Assembly (NCBI RefSeq): GCF_001266615.1
Contig: NZ_LGHZ01000004.1
Location: 306,034-370,033 of the forward strand
Origin: Kluyvera genomosp. 1
GTDB taxonomy: Bacteria > Pseudomonadota > Gammaproteobacteria > Enterobacterales > Enterobacteriaceae
Direction of reading: 5' to 3'
Length of the DNA stretch: 64,000 nucleotides
Part shown: positions 16,461-25,518 of the stretch, piece after piece
How the letters are laid out: the number at the start of each line of letters is the position of its first letter
Numbering within the stretch: the first letter of the stretch is position 1
Program-made: the position numbers and the translations under genes
The notes under the pieces: generated by a model
Database searches by the model: none
Told to the model about the DNA's origin: nothing
Seen by the model: only the letters and a program-made list of their open reading frames with translations

Positions 16461-18542
16461 TTACATTAGTGCATCTTTATCAATGCCCAGGCGCTTCATT
16501 CGTGACAGCAATGTTGTGCGCTTCAGCCCCAATCGTTGCGCTGCACCTTTGGCTCCGGCGACGACGCCATTGGTCTCTTTTAGCACGCGAACGATCAGCT
16601 GATATTCATCCTCACCATCCTTCGCCGCTTCGGCAACCGGTGTCGGTTCCGGCTCTTCGCTGGCAAACGCGAGTTCAGGCATCGACAGCTGTAAGACGCT
16701 GCCGCGGGTTAGCAGCACCGCCCGCTCAATGACGTTTTCCAGCTCACGCACGTTGCCCGGCCACTCCATCTGGCAGAGGGTGCGCAGGGTTTCGGCAGGA
16801 ATACTGTCGATATTGCGCCCCAGACGACGGGCGATTTTAAAGGTGAACGCTTTCACCAGCAGCGGGATATCTTCTGGGCGTTCGCGCAGCGGCGGCAGGT
16901 GGATCGGGAAGACGTTGAGACGGTAGTAGAGATCGCTACGGAATTCGCGATCCAGCACCATCTGCTTGAGATCGCGGTTGGTAGCGGCGATCAAGCGCAC
17001 GTCGGTTTGGATCAGCTTATTGCTGCCCAGCCGTTCAAATTCCTGCTCCTGCAACACGCGCAGCAGTTTCGGCTGCAGCTCGAGCGGCATATCGCCGACT
17101 TCATCGAGGAACATTGAGCTTTTATCCGCCAGCTCAAAGCGGCCAATGCGCTGGGTACTGGCACCGGTGAACGCGCCGCGTTCGTGGCCGAACAGGTCGC
17201 TTTCCAGCAGGCCCGCTGGCATGGCAGCGCAGTTCATTTTCACCATCCGGCGGCTGTTACGGCCGCTCAGGTTATGAATGGCGCGGGCAATCAGCTCTTT
17301 CCCTGTGCCGGTTTCACCGAGGATCAGCACCGTGCTGTCGCTGGGAGCCACCATCTCAACTTGTTTAAGTACGTTGAACATGGCTTCGCTGCGGCCGATG
17401 ATTTCACCAAACTCGCCGTCCACGTTGTTCAGCTGTTCAGTCAGCGCCAGGTTTTCGTCCACCAGGCGCTCTTTTAAGCGGTGAATTTCCTGATAGGCGA
17501 GGGCGTTATCGACGGCAATCGATACGCGTTCAGCAATCTGTTTCAGCAGCTTGAGGTTAGCCGCGCAAAAGACTTTTTCGTCGCACTGGGCAAGCTTTAA
17601 CACGCCGAGCATTTTGTCGCCTGACATCAGCGGCAGTAGGCAAAGCGTCTGGATTTTATCATCCCACATCTCAAACAAATGACGCTCGTACGGGGCGAGT
17701 TTATCTTGCTCATTCAGATTGAGCACCAGCATTTCCTGGCTCTTGAACACCCGTTCGGTCAAGGTACCGGACTCATTCACTTCGCTCTGATCGTGGACCG
17801 GATCGTTCACGTCGATATAGTGCGTCGAGTAGATATTCAGCTTGCCTTTACGGTTGCTGTGTAGCACCACGCTGATGGCGTCAATATTGAAGTAGTAGTG
17901 GATCTCTTTTGCCACCGCACTGACTAATTCGTCCATATCCAGACGCGACAGCACGGCGTTGGTGATTGCCACCAGAATGCGGAAGTTATCGCGTTCGTGG
18001 CACAGCAGATCGTAGTCGACGTTATTGGTCACCCGGCTTTGAATCTGCTCGGTGACGACGGCGATAATCTGCGTAAAGGTGTGCAGGCGCTGATACTCTT
18101 TTTCCGTCCACGGCTGGTCGTTATGACGGATAAACTCGCAGCCGCCAAAAATACGCCCTTCGGCGGCTAGCGGCAGCAGGCAGTAGTGACCAAACGGGGA
18201 GTAGAGCTCGCTTTTAGCCAGCTGCGGCCAGGCTTCGCTGAACTCGCTGTAGCTGCAGTGCAGCGCATCGGGACGCGACAGTAAGCGCCTGACGGGGCCG
18301 TTAGCCAGCAGGTTGTCGTCTTCGTAAGCCAGCGTGATGCCATCTTCACGCGTTGCGTAATAGCCCGCCCGCTGGTTACCCGGCTGAAGCAGAATGATGG
18401 CCGCGCTGTCCGCCAGCGCAGATTGTTTCGCCAACTGAGCTAGCGTTTCGCTGAGCGCGGCGAGATCGGGTTGTTGGAGAAGCGTCCGGGTGATATCAAA
18501 CAGCCCCTGCTGCCCGAGATCGCCCATCGGTGTATACGACAT
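16461..18542 (-). CDS. fhlA: Formate hydrogenlyase transcriptional activator FhlA
   Basis: A 693-residue sigma-54 activator that senses formate and switches on hyc, hyp and hydN-fdhF. N-terminal GAF-type sensing domains (~1-370) are followed by an AAA+ domain with Walker [16 protein letters not shown], the sigma-54 contact loop ERGAFTGAS, and a C-terminal helix-turn-helix (GAAQRLGLKRTTLLSRMKRLGI). Length and sequence match E. coli FhlA (692). It lies 159 nt downstream of hypE behind a terminator. The start has only a weak ribosome site. Confidence 0.97.
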   Translation of the reverse strand: MSYTPMGDLGQQGLFDITRTLLQQPDLAALSETLAQLAKQSALADSAAIILLQPGNQRAGYYATREDGITLAYEDDNLLANGPVRRLLSRPDALHCSYSEFSEAWPQLAKSELYSPFGHYCLLPLAAEGRIFGGCEFIRHNDQPWTEKEYQRLHTFTQIIAVVTEQIQSRVTNNVDYDLLCHERDNFRILVAITNAVLSRLDMDELVSAVAKEIHYYFNIDAISVVLHSNRKGKLNIYSTHYIDVNDPVHDQSEVNESGTLTERVFKSQEMLVLNLNEQDKLAPYERHLFEMWDDKIQTLCLLPLMSGDKMLGVLKLAQCDEKVFCAANLKLLKQIAERVSIAVDNALAYQEIHRLKERLVDENLALTEQLNNVDGEFGEIIGRSEAMFNVLKQVEMVAPSDSTVLILGETGTGKELIARAIHNLSGRNSRRMVKMNCAAMPAGLLESDLFGHERGAFTGASTQRIGRFELADKSSMFLDEVGDMPLELQPKLLRVLQEQEFERLGSNKLIQTDVRLIAATNRDLKQMVLDREFRSDLYYRLNVFPIHLPPLRERPEDIPLLVKAFTFKIARRLGRNIDSIPAETLRTLCQMEWPGNVRELENVIERAVLLTRGSVLQLSMPELAFASEEPEPTPVAEAAKDGEDEYQLIVRVLKETNGVVAGAKGAAQRLGLKRTTLLSRMKRLGIDKDALM

Positions 18543-18675
18543 GTCACGTGCCTATAAATGCGCCACGCTGGGCGCAATAAAGAATAAAACCCATCGGTTT
18601 TCACGCGGTAGGTATCGGCGGCTTTTGCTCACCCGAATCCCTGCTGCGCGAAATCCATAAGGTATAATAATAATA

Positions 18676-18701
18676 ATAAAATTCAGACCTTGAGAGGTCT
18701 G
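18676..18701 (-). terminator. Intrinsic terminator after hypE, with TAA repeats
   Basis: CAGACCT and AGGTCTG pair around a 4-nt loop directly after the hypE stop, then AATTTTATTATTATT follows on the minus strand. The adjacent (TAA)5-type tract at 18664-18679 supplies the A/T-rich tail. It separates the hyp operon from fhlA. Confidence 0.7.
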
Positions 18702-19712
18702 TTAACAAATTCGGGGAAGCGGCTCCGCGTGTGGAAGGTCTAAAGTACGTTTCACACCGTACAACCCGGCAACGCGGACGCCACGGCGTTCGGTGACTTC
18801 GCCAATGATTGCCGCATCGCGGCCCAATGGGTGAGCGCGCATCGCCGCCAGCACTTCATCGGCTGCTTCCCGGCTGACGCCGACCAACAGTTTACCCTCA
18901 TTAGCGAAGTTAAGCGCGTCCAGTCCCAATAATTCACACACGCCGCGCACGGAATCCTTAAGTGGAAGCGTCTGTTCTTGAATTTCGATGCCGTATCCGC
19001 TGGTGGCCGCGAACTCGTGGGCCACGGCGTTAACGCCGCCGCGGGTGGCATCGCGCAGCGCTTTAACCCCAGTAATTGGGCGCAGCGCCTGGATTAGAGG
19101 GGTGAGTACCGCGCAGTCGCTTTGCAGTTCGCCATCCAGACCCAGATGCTCGCGCAAATTAAGAATAGTGGCACCGTGATCGCCGAGCGTACCGCTGACG
19201 ATCAGCACATCGCCGGGCGTTAAGGTCGCCGCGCCCCAATGAATATCTGACGGAATCGCGCCCATTCCGGCGGTATTGATAAACAGCTTGTCCGCCGCGC
19301 CGCGTCCGACGACTTTGGTGTCGCCGGTGACGATAGCGATATCGGCAGCTTTGGCGGTAACCGCCATGCTGTTGACCACCGCTTCCAGCGTCTCCATGTC
19401 CAGACCTTCCTCAATGATAAAACCGCAGGAGAGGTAGCGTGGAATCGCGCCGCTCACCGCCACATCGTTGGCGGTGCCGCACACGGCCAGTTTGCCGATG
19501 TTGCCGCCGGGAAAGAACAGTGGGTCAATCACGTAGCTGTCGGTGGAGAAGGCCAACCGGTCACCGTGGGCGGTGAGGGTGGCTAGCGAAATCCTCGCCT
19601 GATCTTCTTGCTCTGCCAGCCACGGGTTACTAAAGGCCTTCATAAACAGGCCATCGATTAACTGCTGCATGGCCAGGCCGCCGCTGCCGTGGGCTAACTG
19701 AATGCTTTTCAT
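18702..19712 (-). CDS. hypE: Hydrogenase maturation protein HypE
   Basis: Makes the thiocyanate on its C-terminal cysteine that becomes the cyanide ligand of the [NiFe] site. The 336-residue protein has a PurM-like ATP-binding fold (ISLATLTAHGDRLAFSTDSYVIDPLFFPGG) and ends PLPRIC, the invariant carrier cysteine. It accepts the carbamoyl group from HypF and works with HypCD. It overlaps hypD by 4 nt and is last in hypABCDE. Confidence 0.97.
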   Translation of the reverse strand: MKSIQLAHGSGGLAMQQLIDGLFMKAFSNPWLAEQEDQARISLATLTAHGDRLAFSTDSYVIDPLFFPGGNIGKLAVCGTANDVAVSGAIPRYLSCGFIIEEGLDMETLEAVVNSMAVTAKAADIAIVTGDTKVVGRGAADKLFINTAGMGAIPSDIHWGAATLTPGDVLIVSGTLGDHGATILNLREHLGLDGELQSDCAVLTPLIQALRPITGVKALRDATRGGVNAVAHEFAATSGYGIEIQEQTLPLKDSVRGVCELLGLDALNFANEGKLLVGVSREAADEVLAAMRAHPLGRDAAIIGEVTERRGVRVAGLYGVKRTLDLPHAEPLPRIC

Positions 19713-20830
19713 ACTTCTGCTTCCTGACTGCGATATTGATACCAGGCGGCGCAGGCTCCTTCAGAGGAGACCATCAGCGCGCCAAATGCACTCTGCGGAT
19801 TGCAGGTCGCGCCAAACAGCGGGCACTGATGTGGTTTACAGCGCCCGGTGAGCACATCGCCGCAGCGGGCGCGCGGATCATCGCAAACACGCTGTGGCTG
19901 CGGTTTAAAATGCGCTTCGGCATCAAAGGATTGATAGGCGGGCGTCAGCTGCACGCCGGAGTCGTTAATTAACCCCAGGCCGCGCCACTCGCTGTCGCCT
20001 TTGACCGCAAAGACGTCGGCAATCGCTCGTTGCGCCAGCAGGTTGCCATCGTCCGGCACCACGCGACGGTATTGGTTTTCAACACAGCTGTGCTCAGCAA
20101 TTTTTTGCTCCACCAGCATGTTCACTCCTTGCAGCAGATCGACCGGCTCAAAGCCCGCGACCACCAGCGGACGATGATAGTCGCTGGCGATAAATCCGTA
20201 AGCGTGAGTGCCGATAACCATGCTGACGTGCCCCGGCGCAAGGAACGCGTCGATACCGTTATCCGGCTGGTCGAGCAGGCTGCGCAGCGTTGGGATAAGC
20301 GTAATGTGCTGACAGAAAAAGAAGAAGTTGCTGACGTTGTGCGCCTTCGCCTGTTGCAGCGTGATGGCGGTGGTCGGCATGGTGGTTTCAAAGCCTAGGC
20401 CGAAGAACACCACTTTGCGTTCTGGGTTTTGCTGCGCCAGCTTTAACGCGTCCATCGGCGAATAGACGATACGAATATCCGCGCCGCGCGCTTTCGCCTG
20501 CATCAGTGAACCGTTTTTTCCCGGCACGCGCATGGCATCGCCAAAGGTGCAGAAAATCACCTCGGGGTGGCTGGCGATTTCAATACAGGTGTCGATGCGG
20601 CCCATCGGCAGCACGCATACCGGGCAGCCAGGGCCGTGGATAAACTCGATATTTTCCGGCAGCAGTTGGTCGAGGCCGAATTTAAAAATCGCGTGGGTGT
20701 GGCCGCCGCACACTTCCATAATGCGCAGCGGGCGCTCGGCGGTATAGGCCAACTGCTGCGCACGCGTTTTCAGGTGAGCAATCAGCTGCATCACCTGCTC
20801 AGGAGCACGGTACTCATCAACAAAACGCAT
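19709..20830 (-). CDS. hypD: Hydrogenase maturation protein HypD
   Basis: An iron-sulfur scaffold of 373 residues on which the Fe(CN)2CO group is assembled. Visible motifs are MEVCGGHTHAIFKFGL near residue 40, HGPGCPVCVLP near residue 66, GLGFETTMPTTA, and a C-terminal cysteine set (CGDVLTGRCKPHQCPLFG) that holds the [4Fe-4S] cluster. It overlaps hypE and shares its first base region with the end of hypC, a tightly coupled gene pair as in other enterobacteria. Confidence 0.97.
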   Translation of the reverse strand: MRFVDEYRAPEQVMQLIAHLKTRAQQLAYTAERPLRIMEVCGGHTHAIFKFGLDQLLPENIEFIHGPGCPVCVLPMGRIDTCIEIASHPEVIFCTFGDAMRVPGKNGSLMQAKARGADIRIVYSPMDALKLAQQNPERKVVFFGLGFETTMPTTAITLQQAKAHNVSNFFFFCQHITLIPTLRSLLDQPDNGIDAFLAPGHVSMVIGTHAYGFIASDYHRPLVVAGFEPVDLLQGVNMLVEQKIAEHSCVENQYRRVVPDDGNLLAQRAIADVFAVKGDSEWRGLGLINDSGVQLTPAYQSFDAEAHFKPQPQRVCDDPRARCGDVLTGRCKPHQCPLFGATCNPQSAFGALMVSSEGACAAWYQYRSQEAEV

Positions 20831-21102
20831 TACCGTTCCTCACCGAACAACAGCGCGCCGACGTCCGGCTCGACTTCAAACATATTTTCCAGCGCCGCGA
20901 GGGTGTCGCGCGCTTCTTCTTCGTTAATGATGCTCATGGCAAAACCCACGTGCACCAGCACCCACTGGCCGATGCGCGATTGGCCGTTTTCGTCCACCGC
21001 ACCCACCAGCGTCAGGTCGACGTCACGTTTAATCCCGCAAACGTCGACTTTGGCCTGTACGCCGTCAATGGCGGAGATTTGTCCAGGAATGCCTATGCAC
21101 AT
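20830..21102 (-). CDS. hypC: Hydrogenase maturation chaperone HypC
   Basis: A 90-residue chaperone beginning MCIGIPGQI; the Cys after the initiator Met is essential in the family and binds the iron centre. It carries iron from HypD to the HycE precursor. The C-terminal part ([17 protein letters not shown]) is helical. Overlaps hypB by 10 nt and abuts hypD. Confidence 0.96.
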   Translation of the reverse strand: MCIGIPGQISAIDGVQAKVDVCGIKRDVDLTLVGAVDENGQSRIGQWVLVHVGFAMSIINEEEARDTLAALENMFEVEPDVGALLFGEER

Positions 21103-21965
21103 CGCTGCGCCTCCAGCCAGTTAAGCCACTCATCCATCCCTTCACCGCTGGTCGCGGAAATCAGGATGATTTCAATATTTGGGTTCACTTCCCGGGCGCA
21201 GGCCAGGCACTGCTCGACGTTGAAGTTCAGATACGGCAGCAGGTCGACCTTGTTCAGCAGCATCACCGACGCGGCGGCAAACATATGCGGATACTTCAGC
21301 GGCTTGTCTTCGCCTTCGGTGACCGATAGCACCGCCACTTTATGGCGTTCGCCGAGATCAAAGCTGGCCGGGCACACCAGGTTGCCGACGTTTTCGATAA
21401 ACAGAATGCCGTGGCTTTCCATCGGCAGACGCGGTGCGGCATCGGCAATCATCTGCGCGTCAAGATGGCAGCCTTTACCGGTGTTGACTTGAATCGCCGG
21501 CGTGCCGGTGGCGCGAATGCGCGCGGCGTCGTTGACCGTCTGCTGGTCGCCTTCAATAACCGCGCAGGACACGCGATCCTTCAGACGCATCAGGGTTTCG
21601 GTGAGCAGGGTCGTTTTACCGGAGCCGGGGCTGGAAACCAGGTTTAGCACCAGCTGTTCGCGGGCGGCAAAACGCGCGCGGTTGCGGGCGGCAATCTGGT
21701 TGTTTTTATCCAGCACGTCGATTTCCACTTCCAGCATCCGCCGTTGGCTCATGCCTGGCGCATGGGTTCCTGCTTCGCCGTGGCCGTAGTGCAGGTCGCC
21801 GTTATCGGCCGCCTGCGGCTGGAATTCTTGGGTTCGGACGCCGGTAATCGACAGAGCTGGACGGCCTGCCGGTGCGAAGGGGGCGCTGCGGAACAGGGAA
21901 TGCGGATTACGTTCATCGCCCTCTATATAGAGGTTGCCTTCGGCACAACCACAGGTGCTACACAT
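21093..21965 (-). CDS. hypB: Hydrogenase nickel incorporation GTPase HypB
   Basis: A 290-residue GTPase that delivers nickel to the large subunit with HypA. It begins [10 protein letters not shown], the high-affinity CxxCGC nickel site, and has P-loop [11 protein letters not shown] near residue 115, GDQQT switch region, and NKVDLLPY for guanine recognition. It contains only a short His stretch ([10 protein letters not shown]), so it is an E. coli-type HypB and not the His-rich nickel-storage type. Confidence 0.97.
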   Translation of the reverse strand: MCSTCGCAEGNLYIEGDERNPHSLFRSAPFAPAGRPALSITGVRTQEFQPQAADNGDLHYGHGEAGTHAPGMSQRRMLEVEIDVLDKNNQIAARNRARFAAREQLVLNLVSSPGSGKTTLLTETLMRLKDRVSCAVIEGDQQTVNDAARIRATGTPAIQVNTGKGCHLDAQMIADAAPRLPMESHGILFIENVGNLVCPASFDLGERHKVAVLSVTEGEDKPLKYPHMFAAASVMLLNKVDLLPYLNFNVEQCLACAREVNPNIEIILISATSGEGMDEWLNWLEAQRCA

Positions 21966-21968
21966 ACT

Positions 21969-22319
21969 TTACTCCTGATCAATTTCAATTCGCTGAATCT
22001 GTAACCCGTCGTCGGCGACGATACGCAGGTTATCGCTGTTGCACTGCGGGCAACGCCGCACGTGTACCGATACCAGCTGGACGTACTGCTGGCAGGATTC
22101 ACACCAGCACTCCGCCTCTTGCTCTTCAACGTGGAGTTCACAGCCTTCAGCCAGCGTGCCGCGGCACACCAGGTCAAAACAAAAGGTCATTGCGCTGATC
22201 TCTACGCAAGAAAACGCGCCGACTTTAATCCAGACGCCGGTGACGCGTTTGGCGCCATTCTGCATGGCCTGCTGTTCGACAATCTCCAGCGCGCGCTGGC
22301 AGAGCGTAATTTCGTGCAT
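21969..22319 (-). CDS. hypA: Hydrogenase nickel metallochaperone HypA
   Basis: A 116-residue metallochaperone starting MHEITLCQ, whose Met1-His2-Glu3 form the nickel site. The zinc site is CWCESCQQY...CPQCNSD near residues 73-95. I use the ATG at 22319, which gives exactly the E. coli length; six extra residues from 22337 would hide His2. First gene of hypABCDE, downstream of a sigma-54 promoter. Confidence 0.96.
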   Translation of the reverse strand: MHEITLCQRALEIVEQQAMQNGAKRVTGVWIKVGAFSCVEISAMTFCFDLVCRGTLAEGCELHVEEQEAECWCESCQQYVQLVSVHVRRCPQCNSDNLRIVADDGLQIQRIEIDQE

Positions 22320-22351
22320 AACGCCTCCTGTTTTCATTTCTCGCAGACGTA

Positions 22352-22368
22352 ATGCAATAACGATGCCA
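22352..22368 (-). promoter_or_regulatory. Sigma-54 promoter of hypA
   Basis: On the minus strand the sequence is TGGCATCGTTATTGCAT: TGG and GC with the required 10-nt spacing. It lies 33 nt upstream of the hypA ATG, divergent from the hycA promoter. Confidence 0.85.
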
Positions 22369-22394
22369 GAGATAGTAAAGCCGCTTCAAAGACT

Positions 22395-22448
22395 GTCGAT
22401 GACGATGTCACTTTGACGAAATGACATGTCACAACAGACATGTCATTT
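22395..22448. promoter_or_regulatory. FhlA upstream activating region between hypA and hycA
   Basis: A perfect 12-bp inverted repeat, AAATGACATGTC (22419-22430) and GACATGTCATTT (22437-22448), is separated by 6 nt. To its left are TGTCGATGACGATGTCA and TTTGACGAAATGACA. The TTTGACGAAAT string recurs on the minus strand between hycA and hycB. Position between two divergent sigma-54 promoters and resemblance to reported FhlA sites (CATTTCGT-type) support the call; the exact operators are inferred. Confidence 0.75.
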
Positions 22449-22483
22449 GAACAAAAATCATAAAAATCATTATGTTAAAAATG

Positions 22484-22500
22484 TGGCATGAAAAGTGCTT
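22484..22500 (+). promoter_or_regulatory. Sigma-54 promoter of hycA
   Basis: TGGCATGAAAAGTGCTT: TGG and GC spaced by 10 nt, the -24/-12 pattern, 33 nt upstream of the hycA ATG. Depends on RpoN and FhlA by inference from E. coli. Confidence 0.88.
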
Positions 22501-22533
22501 AGGAGGCTTGTTTCTATTAACCGGGTAACCGAC

Positions 22534-23001
22534 ATGACTATTTGGGAAATTAGCGAAAAGGCCGACTTTATCGCCGATCGTCACCGCCGCCATCAGGATC
22601 AATGGCGTGTGTACTGCAACTCTCTGGTTCAGGGGATCACGTTGTCAAAAGCGCGTCTGCATCACGCCATGAACTGCGCGCCGGAGAAAGAGCTGAGCTT
22701 CGTGCTGTTTGAGCACTTCGTGGTATCCGTAAGCCTGTCCGACGGCTTCAACAGCCACACCGTTGAGTACTACGTGGAAACGCGTGATGGCCTGAATAAA
22801 GAGTGCGTTGCGCGCGCTGAACTCAACGCCAGTGGTTTTATCGACGGGACCGTCAATATCCGCGACCGCGAGCAGGTGCTGGAACACTACCTGGATAAAA
22901 TTTCTCCGGTATACAACATCTTGTATGCCGCGCTAGAGAGCGACAGCCCGGTCAATTTCGGCCAGTTGGCACGTGAGCCTCAACGGGCAAATCTTGCCTG
23001 A
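22534..23001 (+). CDS. hycA: Formate hydrogenlyase regulatory protein HycA
   Basis: A 155-residue protein that counteracts FhlA and so tempers the formate regulon. Begins MTIWEISEKADFIADRHRRHQDQW and is similar to E. coli HycA (153) over its length, including VNIRDREQVLEHYLDKI. I use the ATG at 22534; the upstream in-frame codons overlap the -12 box of the sigma-54 promoter. First gene of the hyc operon. Confidence 0.95.
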   Translation: MTIWEISEKADFIADRHRRHQDQWRVYCNSLVQGITLSKARLHHAMNCAPEKELSFVLFEHFVVSVSLSDGFNSHTVEYYVETRDGLNKECVARAELNASGFIDGTVNIRDREQVLEHYLDKISPVYNILYAALESDSPVNFGQLAREPQRANLA

Positions 23002-23020
23002 ATTATCGGTGTGTCGACGG

Positions 23021-23064
23021 GTGTCGAAATGACACCTGCTCTGCATGATTTCGTCAAAAATGAC
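23021..23064. promoter_or_regulatory. Probable FhlA sites between hycA and hycB
   Basis: GTGTCgaaatGACAC (23021-23035) and ATTTCGTCAAAAATGAC (23048-23064) resemble the sites upstream of hycA; the second contains the reverse complement of TTTGACGAAAT. E. coli also has an FhlA-binding region in the hycA-hycB interval. Confidence 0.6.
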
Positions 23065-23084
23065 TATCACCTGAGGAAGACCTG

Positions 23085-23693
23085 GTGAATCGTTTTGTAA
23101 TTGCTGACTCTACCGTCTGTATCGGTTGCCGCACCTGTGAAGCGGCCTGCGCGGAAACGCATCGCCATCACGGCCTGCAATCGATGCCGCGGCTTAGAGT
23201 AATGCTCAATGAAAAAGAATCCGCGCCGCAGATGTGCCACCACTGCGAAGACGCGCCGTGCGCCGGGGTGTGCCCGGTGAATGCCATTACCCGCGTTGAT
23301 GGTGCCGTACAGCTTAATGAAAGCCTGTGCGTCAGCTGCAAACTTTGCGGTATCGCTTGCCCGTTTGGCGCGATTGAATTTTCCGGCAGCCGCCCGCTGG
23401 ATATCCCGGCGAATGCCAACTCACCGAAAGCGCTGCCGGCACCTCCGGCGCCTGCACGCGTCAGTACGCTGCTCGATTGGGTGCCGGGCGTACGCGCTAT
23501 CGCGGTGAAATGTGACCTGTGCCATTTCGACGAACAAGGCCCGGCCTGCGTTCGCACCTGTCCGACGAAAGCACTGCATCTGGTTAATAACACCGATATC
23601 GCCCGCGCCAGCCGCCGTAAACGCGAACTGACTTTCCACACCGATTTAGGCGATCTGTCACTGTTCCAGGCGCAACAAGGAGAGGTGAAATGA
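23085..23693 (+). CDS. hycB: Formate hydrogenlyase electron-transfer subunit HycB
   Basis: A 202-residue ferredoxin subunit that passes electrons from FdhF to the hydrogenase module. It has four Cys clusters (CIGCRTCEAAC; CHHCEDAPCAGVCP; CVSCKLCGIACP; CDLCHFDEQGPACVRTCP), enough for four [4Fe-4S] centres. It starts with GTG at 23085 (GTGAATCGTTTT), with AGGAAGACC upstream. Overlaps hycC by 4 nt. Confidence 0.96.
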   Translation: MNRFVIADSTVCIGCRTCEAACAETHRHHGLQSMPRLRVMLNEKESAPQMCHHCEDAPCAGVCPVNAITRVDGAVQLNESLCVSCKLCGIACPFGAIEFSGSRPLDIPANANSPKALPAPPAPARVSTLLDWVPGVRAIAVKCDLCHFDEQGPACVRTCPTKALHLVNNTDIARASRRKRELTFHTDLGDLSLFQAQQGEVK

Positions 23694-25516
23694 GCGTGAT
23701 GACCTTAATCAATAACGCAGTGGCGTGGTTTGCCTTTGCCGCCGTGATCTCCTTTTTGCTGTCATTCAAGAAATCCCTGAGTGGTTTTATCGCTGGGGTT
23801 GGCGGTGCGCTGGGTAGCCTGTGCGCCGCTCTTGCCGGGATTCAGGTACTGATTCACGCTGTTCCGGTGATTGGCCGATTGTCGCTGGTTCATTTCAGCG
23901 TGCTGGTCACGCCGCTGAATGCGGTTTGGCTGATTGCGCTGGGTCTGTGCGGCCTGTTTGTCAGCCTGTACAACATCGACTGGCATCGTCATCCCAACGT
24001 CAAGAATAACGGTCTGTTGGTGAACGTTCTGCTGGCGGCTGCCGTTTGCGCCATTGTTGCGAGCAACTTTGGCTCGCTGGTGGTGATGGCGGAAATCATG
24101 GCGCTGTGTGGCGCCTTCCTCACCGGCTGTGTCTCTTCCGGCAAACTGTGGTTTGCACTGGGTCGCCTGGGCACCATTTTGCTGGCGATTGCCTGCCTGC
24201 TGGTGTGGCAACGCTACGGCACGCTGGAACTGCCACTGCTGAACGAACGCGCGCAGATGCTGCCACTCGGCTCCGATATCTGGGTGCTGAGCGTACTGGG
24301 CTTTGGCCTGCTGGCCGGGATTATCCCACTGCACGGTTGGGTGCCACAGGCGCATGCTAATGCGAGCGCACCGGCGGCGGCGTTGTTCTCCGCTGTGGTC
24401 ATGAAAGTGGGCTTACTTGGTATTTTGACCGTGTCGCTGCTGGGTAATACGCAGCCGCTGTGGTGGGGTATTGCGCTGCTGGTTCTTGGCATGATCACCG
24501 CTTTCGTTGGCGGCCTGTATGCGCTGATGGAGCACAACATCCAGCGTCTGCTGGCGTATCACACTCTGGAAAATATCGGCATCATCCTGCTCGGTTTAGG
24601 TGTGGGCATTACTGGTCTGGCATTACAACAGCCGGTGATGGTCGCGCTGGGATTAGTGGGGGGGCTGTATCATTTGCTCAACCACAGCCTGTTTAAAACC
24701 ACGCTGTTCCTTGGCGCGGGTGCGGTCTGGTTCCGTACCGGTCACCGTGATATCGAGAAACTGGGTGGTATCGGTAAACGCATGCCGGTGATTTCGCTCG
24801 CTATGCTGGTTGGCCTGATGGCGATGGCCGCATTGCCGCCGCTGAACGGTTTTGCCGGTGAGTGGGTTATCTATCAATCTTTCTTCAAGCTGAGCAATAG
24901 CGGCGCGTTTGTCGGGCGCCTGCTGGGGCCGCTGCTGGCCGTTGGCTTAGCCATTACCGGCGCACTGGCGGTGATGTGTATGGCGAAAGTGTACGGCGTG
25001 ACCTTCCTTGGCGCGCCGCGGACTAAAGAGGCGGAAAACGCCTGCTGCGCGCCGCTGCTGATGGCGGTGAGCACCGTGGTGATGGCGCTGCTGTGCATCG
25101 TCGGTGGTGTTGCTGCGCCGTGGCTGCTGCCGCTGTTGGGTTCAGCCGTACCGCTGCCAGTCGAAACCGCGCATACCGTGGTCTCTCAGCCAATGATTAC
25201 GCTGCTGCTGATTGCCTGTCCTTTGCTGCCGTTCATCATTCTCGCCCTGCTCAAAGGCAACCGCCTGCCGAGCCGTTCTCGCGGTGCGGCCTGGGTTTGT
25301 GGTTACGACCACGAGCAGTCAATGGTCATTACCGCGCACGGCTTTGCTATGCCGGTGAAACAGGCCTTTGCCCCGGTTCTGAAAATGCGTCAGTGGCTTA
25401 ACCCGGTCTCCCTGGTTCCGGGCTGGCAGAACGCGGCGGCAGCACCGCTGTTCGCTCGTCTGGCGCTGGTTGAACTGGCGGTTCTGGTCGTGATTGTCAT
25501 CTCTCAAGGAGCCTGA
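23690..25516 (+). CDS. hycC: Formate hydrogenlyase membrane subunit HycC
   Basis: A 608-residue membrane protein of the NuoL/M/N antiporter-like family, with about 14-16 hydrophobic segments. The conserved core includes LHGWVPQAHANASAPAAALFSAVVMKVGLLG (residues ~205-245) and ALMEHNIQRLLAYHTLENIGII with lysine/histidine channel residues. It anchors the hydrogenase arm and may take part in proton movement. ATGA overlap with hycB. Confidence 0.97.
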   Translation: MSVMTLINNAVAWFAFAAVISFLLSFKKSLSGFIAGVGGALGSLCAALAGIQVLIHAVPVIGRLSLVHFSVLVTPLNAVWLIALGLCGLFVSLYNIDWHRHPNVKNNGLLVNVLLAAAVCAIVASNFGSLVVMAEIMALCGAFLTGCVSSGKLWFALGRLGTILLAIACLLVWQRYGTLELPLLNERAQMLPLGSDIWVLSVLGFGLLAGIIPLHGWVPQAHANASAPAAALFSAVVMKVGLLGILTVSLLGNTQPLWWGIALLVLGMITAFVGGLYALMEHNIQRLLAYHTLENIGIILLGLGVGITGLALQQPVMVALGLVGGLYHLLNHSLFKTTLFLGAGAVWFRTGHRDIEKLGGIGKRMPVISLAMLVGLMAMAALPPLNGFAGEWVIYQSFFKLSNSGAFVGRLLGPLLAVGLAITGALAVMCMAKVYGVTFLGAPRTKEAENACCAPLLMAVSTVVMALLCIVGGVAAPWLLPLLGSAVPLPVETAHTVVSQPMITLLLIACPLLPFIILALLKGNRLPSRSRGAAWVCGYDHEQSMVITAHGFAMPVKQAFAPVLKMRQWLNPVSLVPGWQNAAAAPLFARLALVELAVLVVIVISQGA

Positions 25517-25518
25517 AC

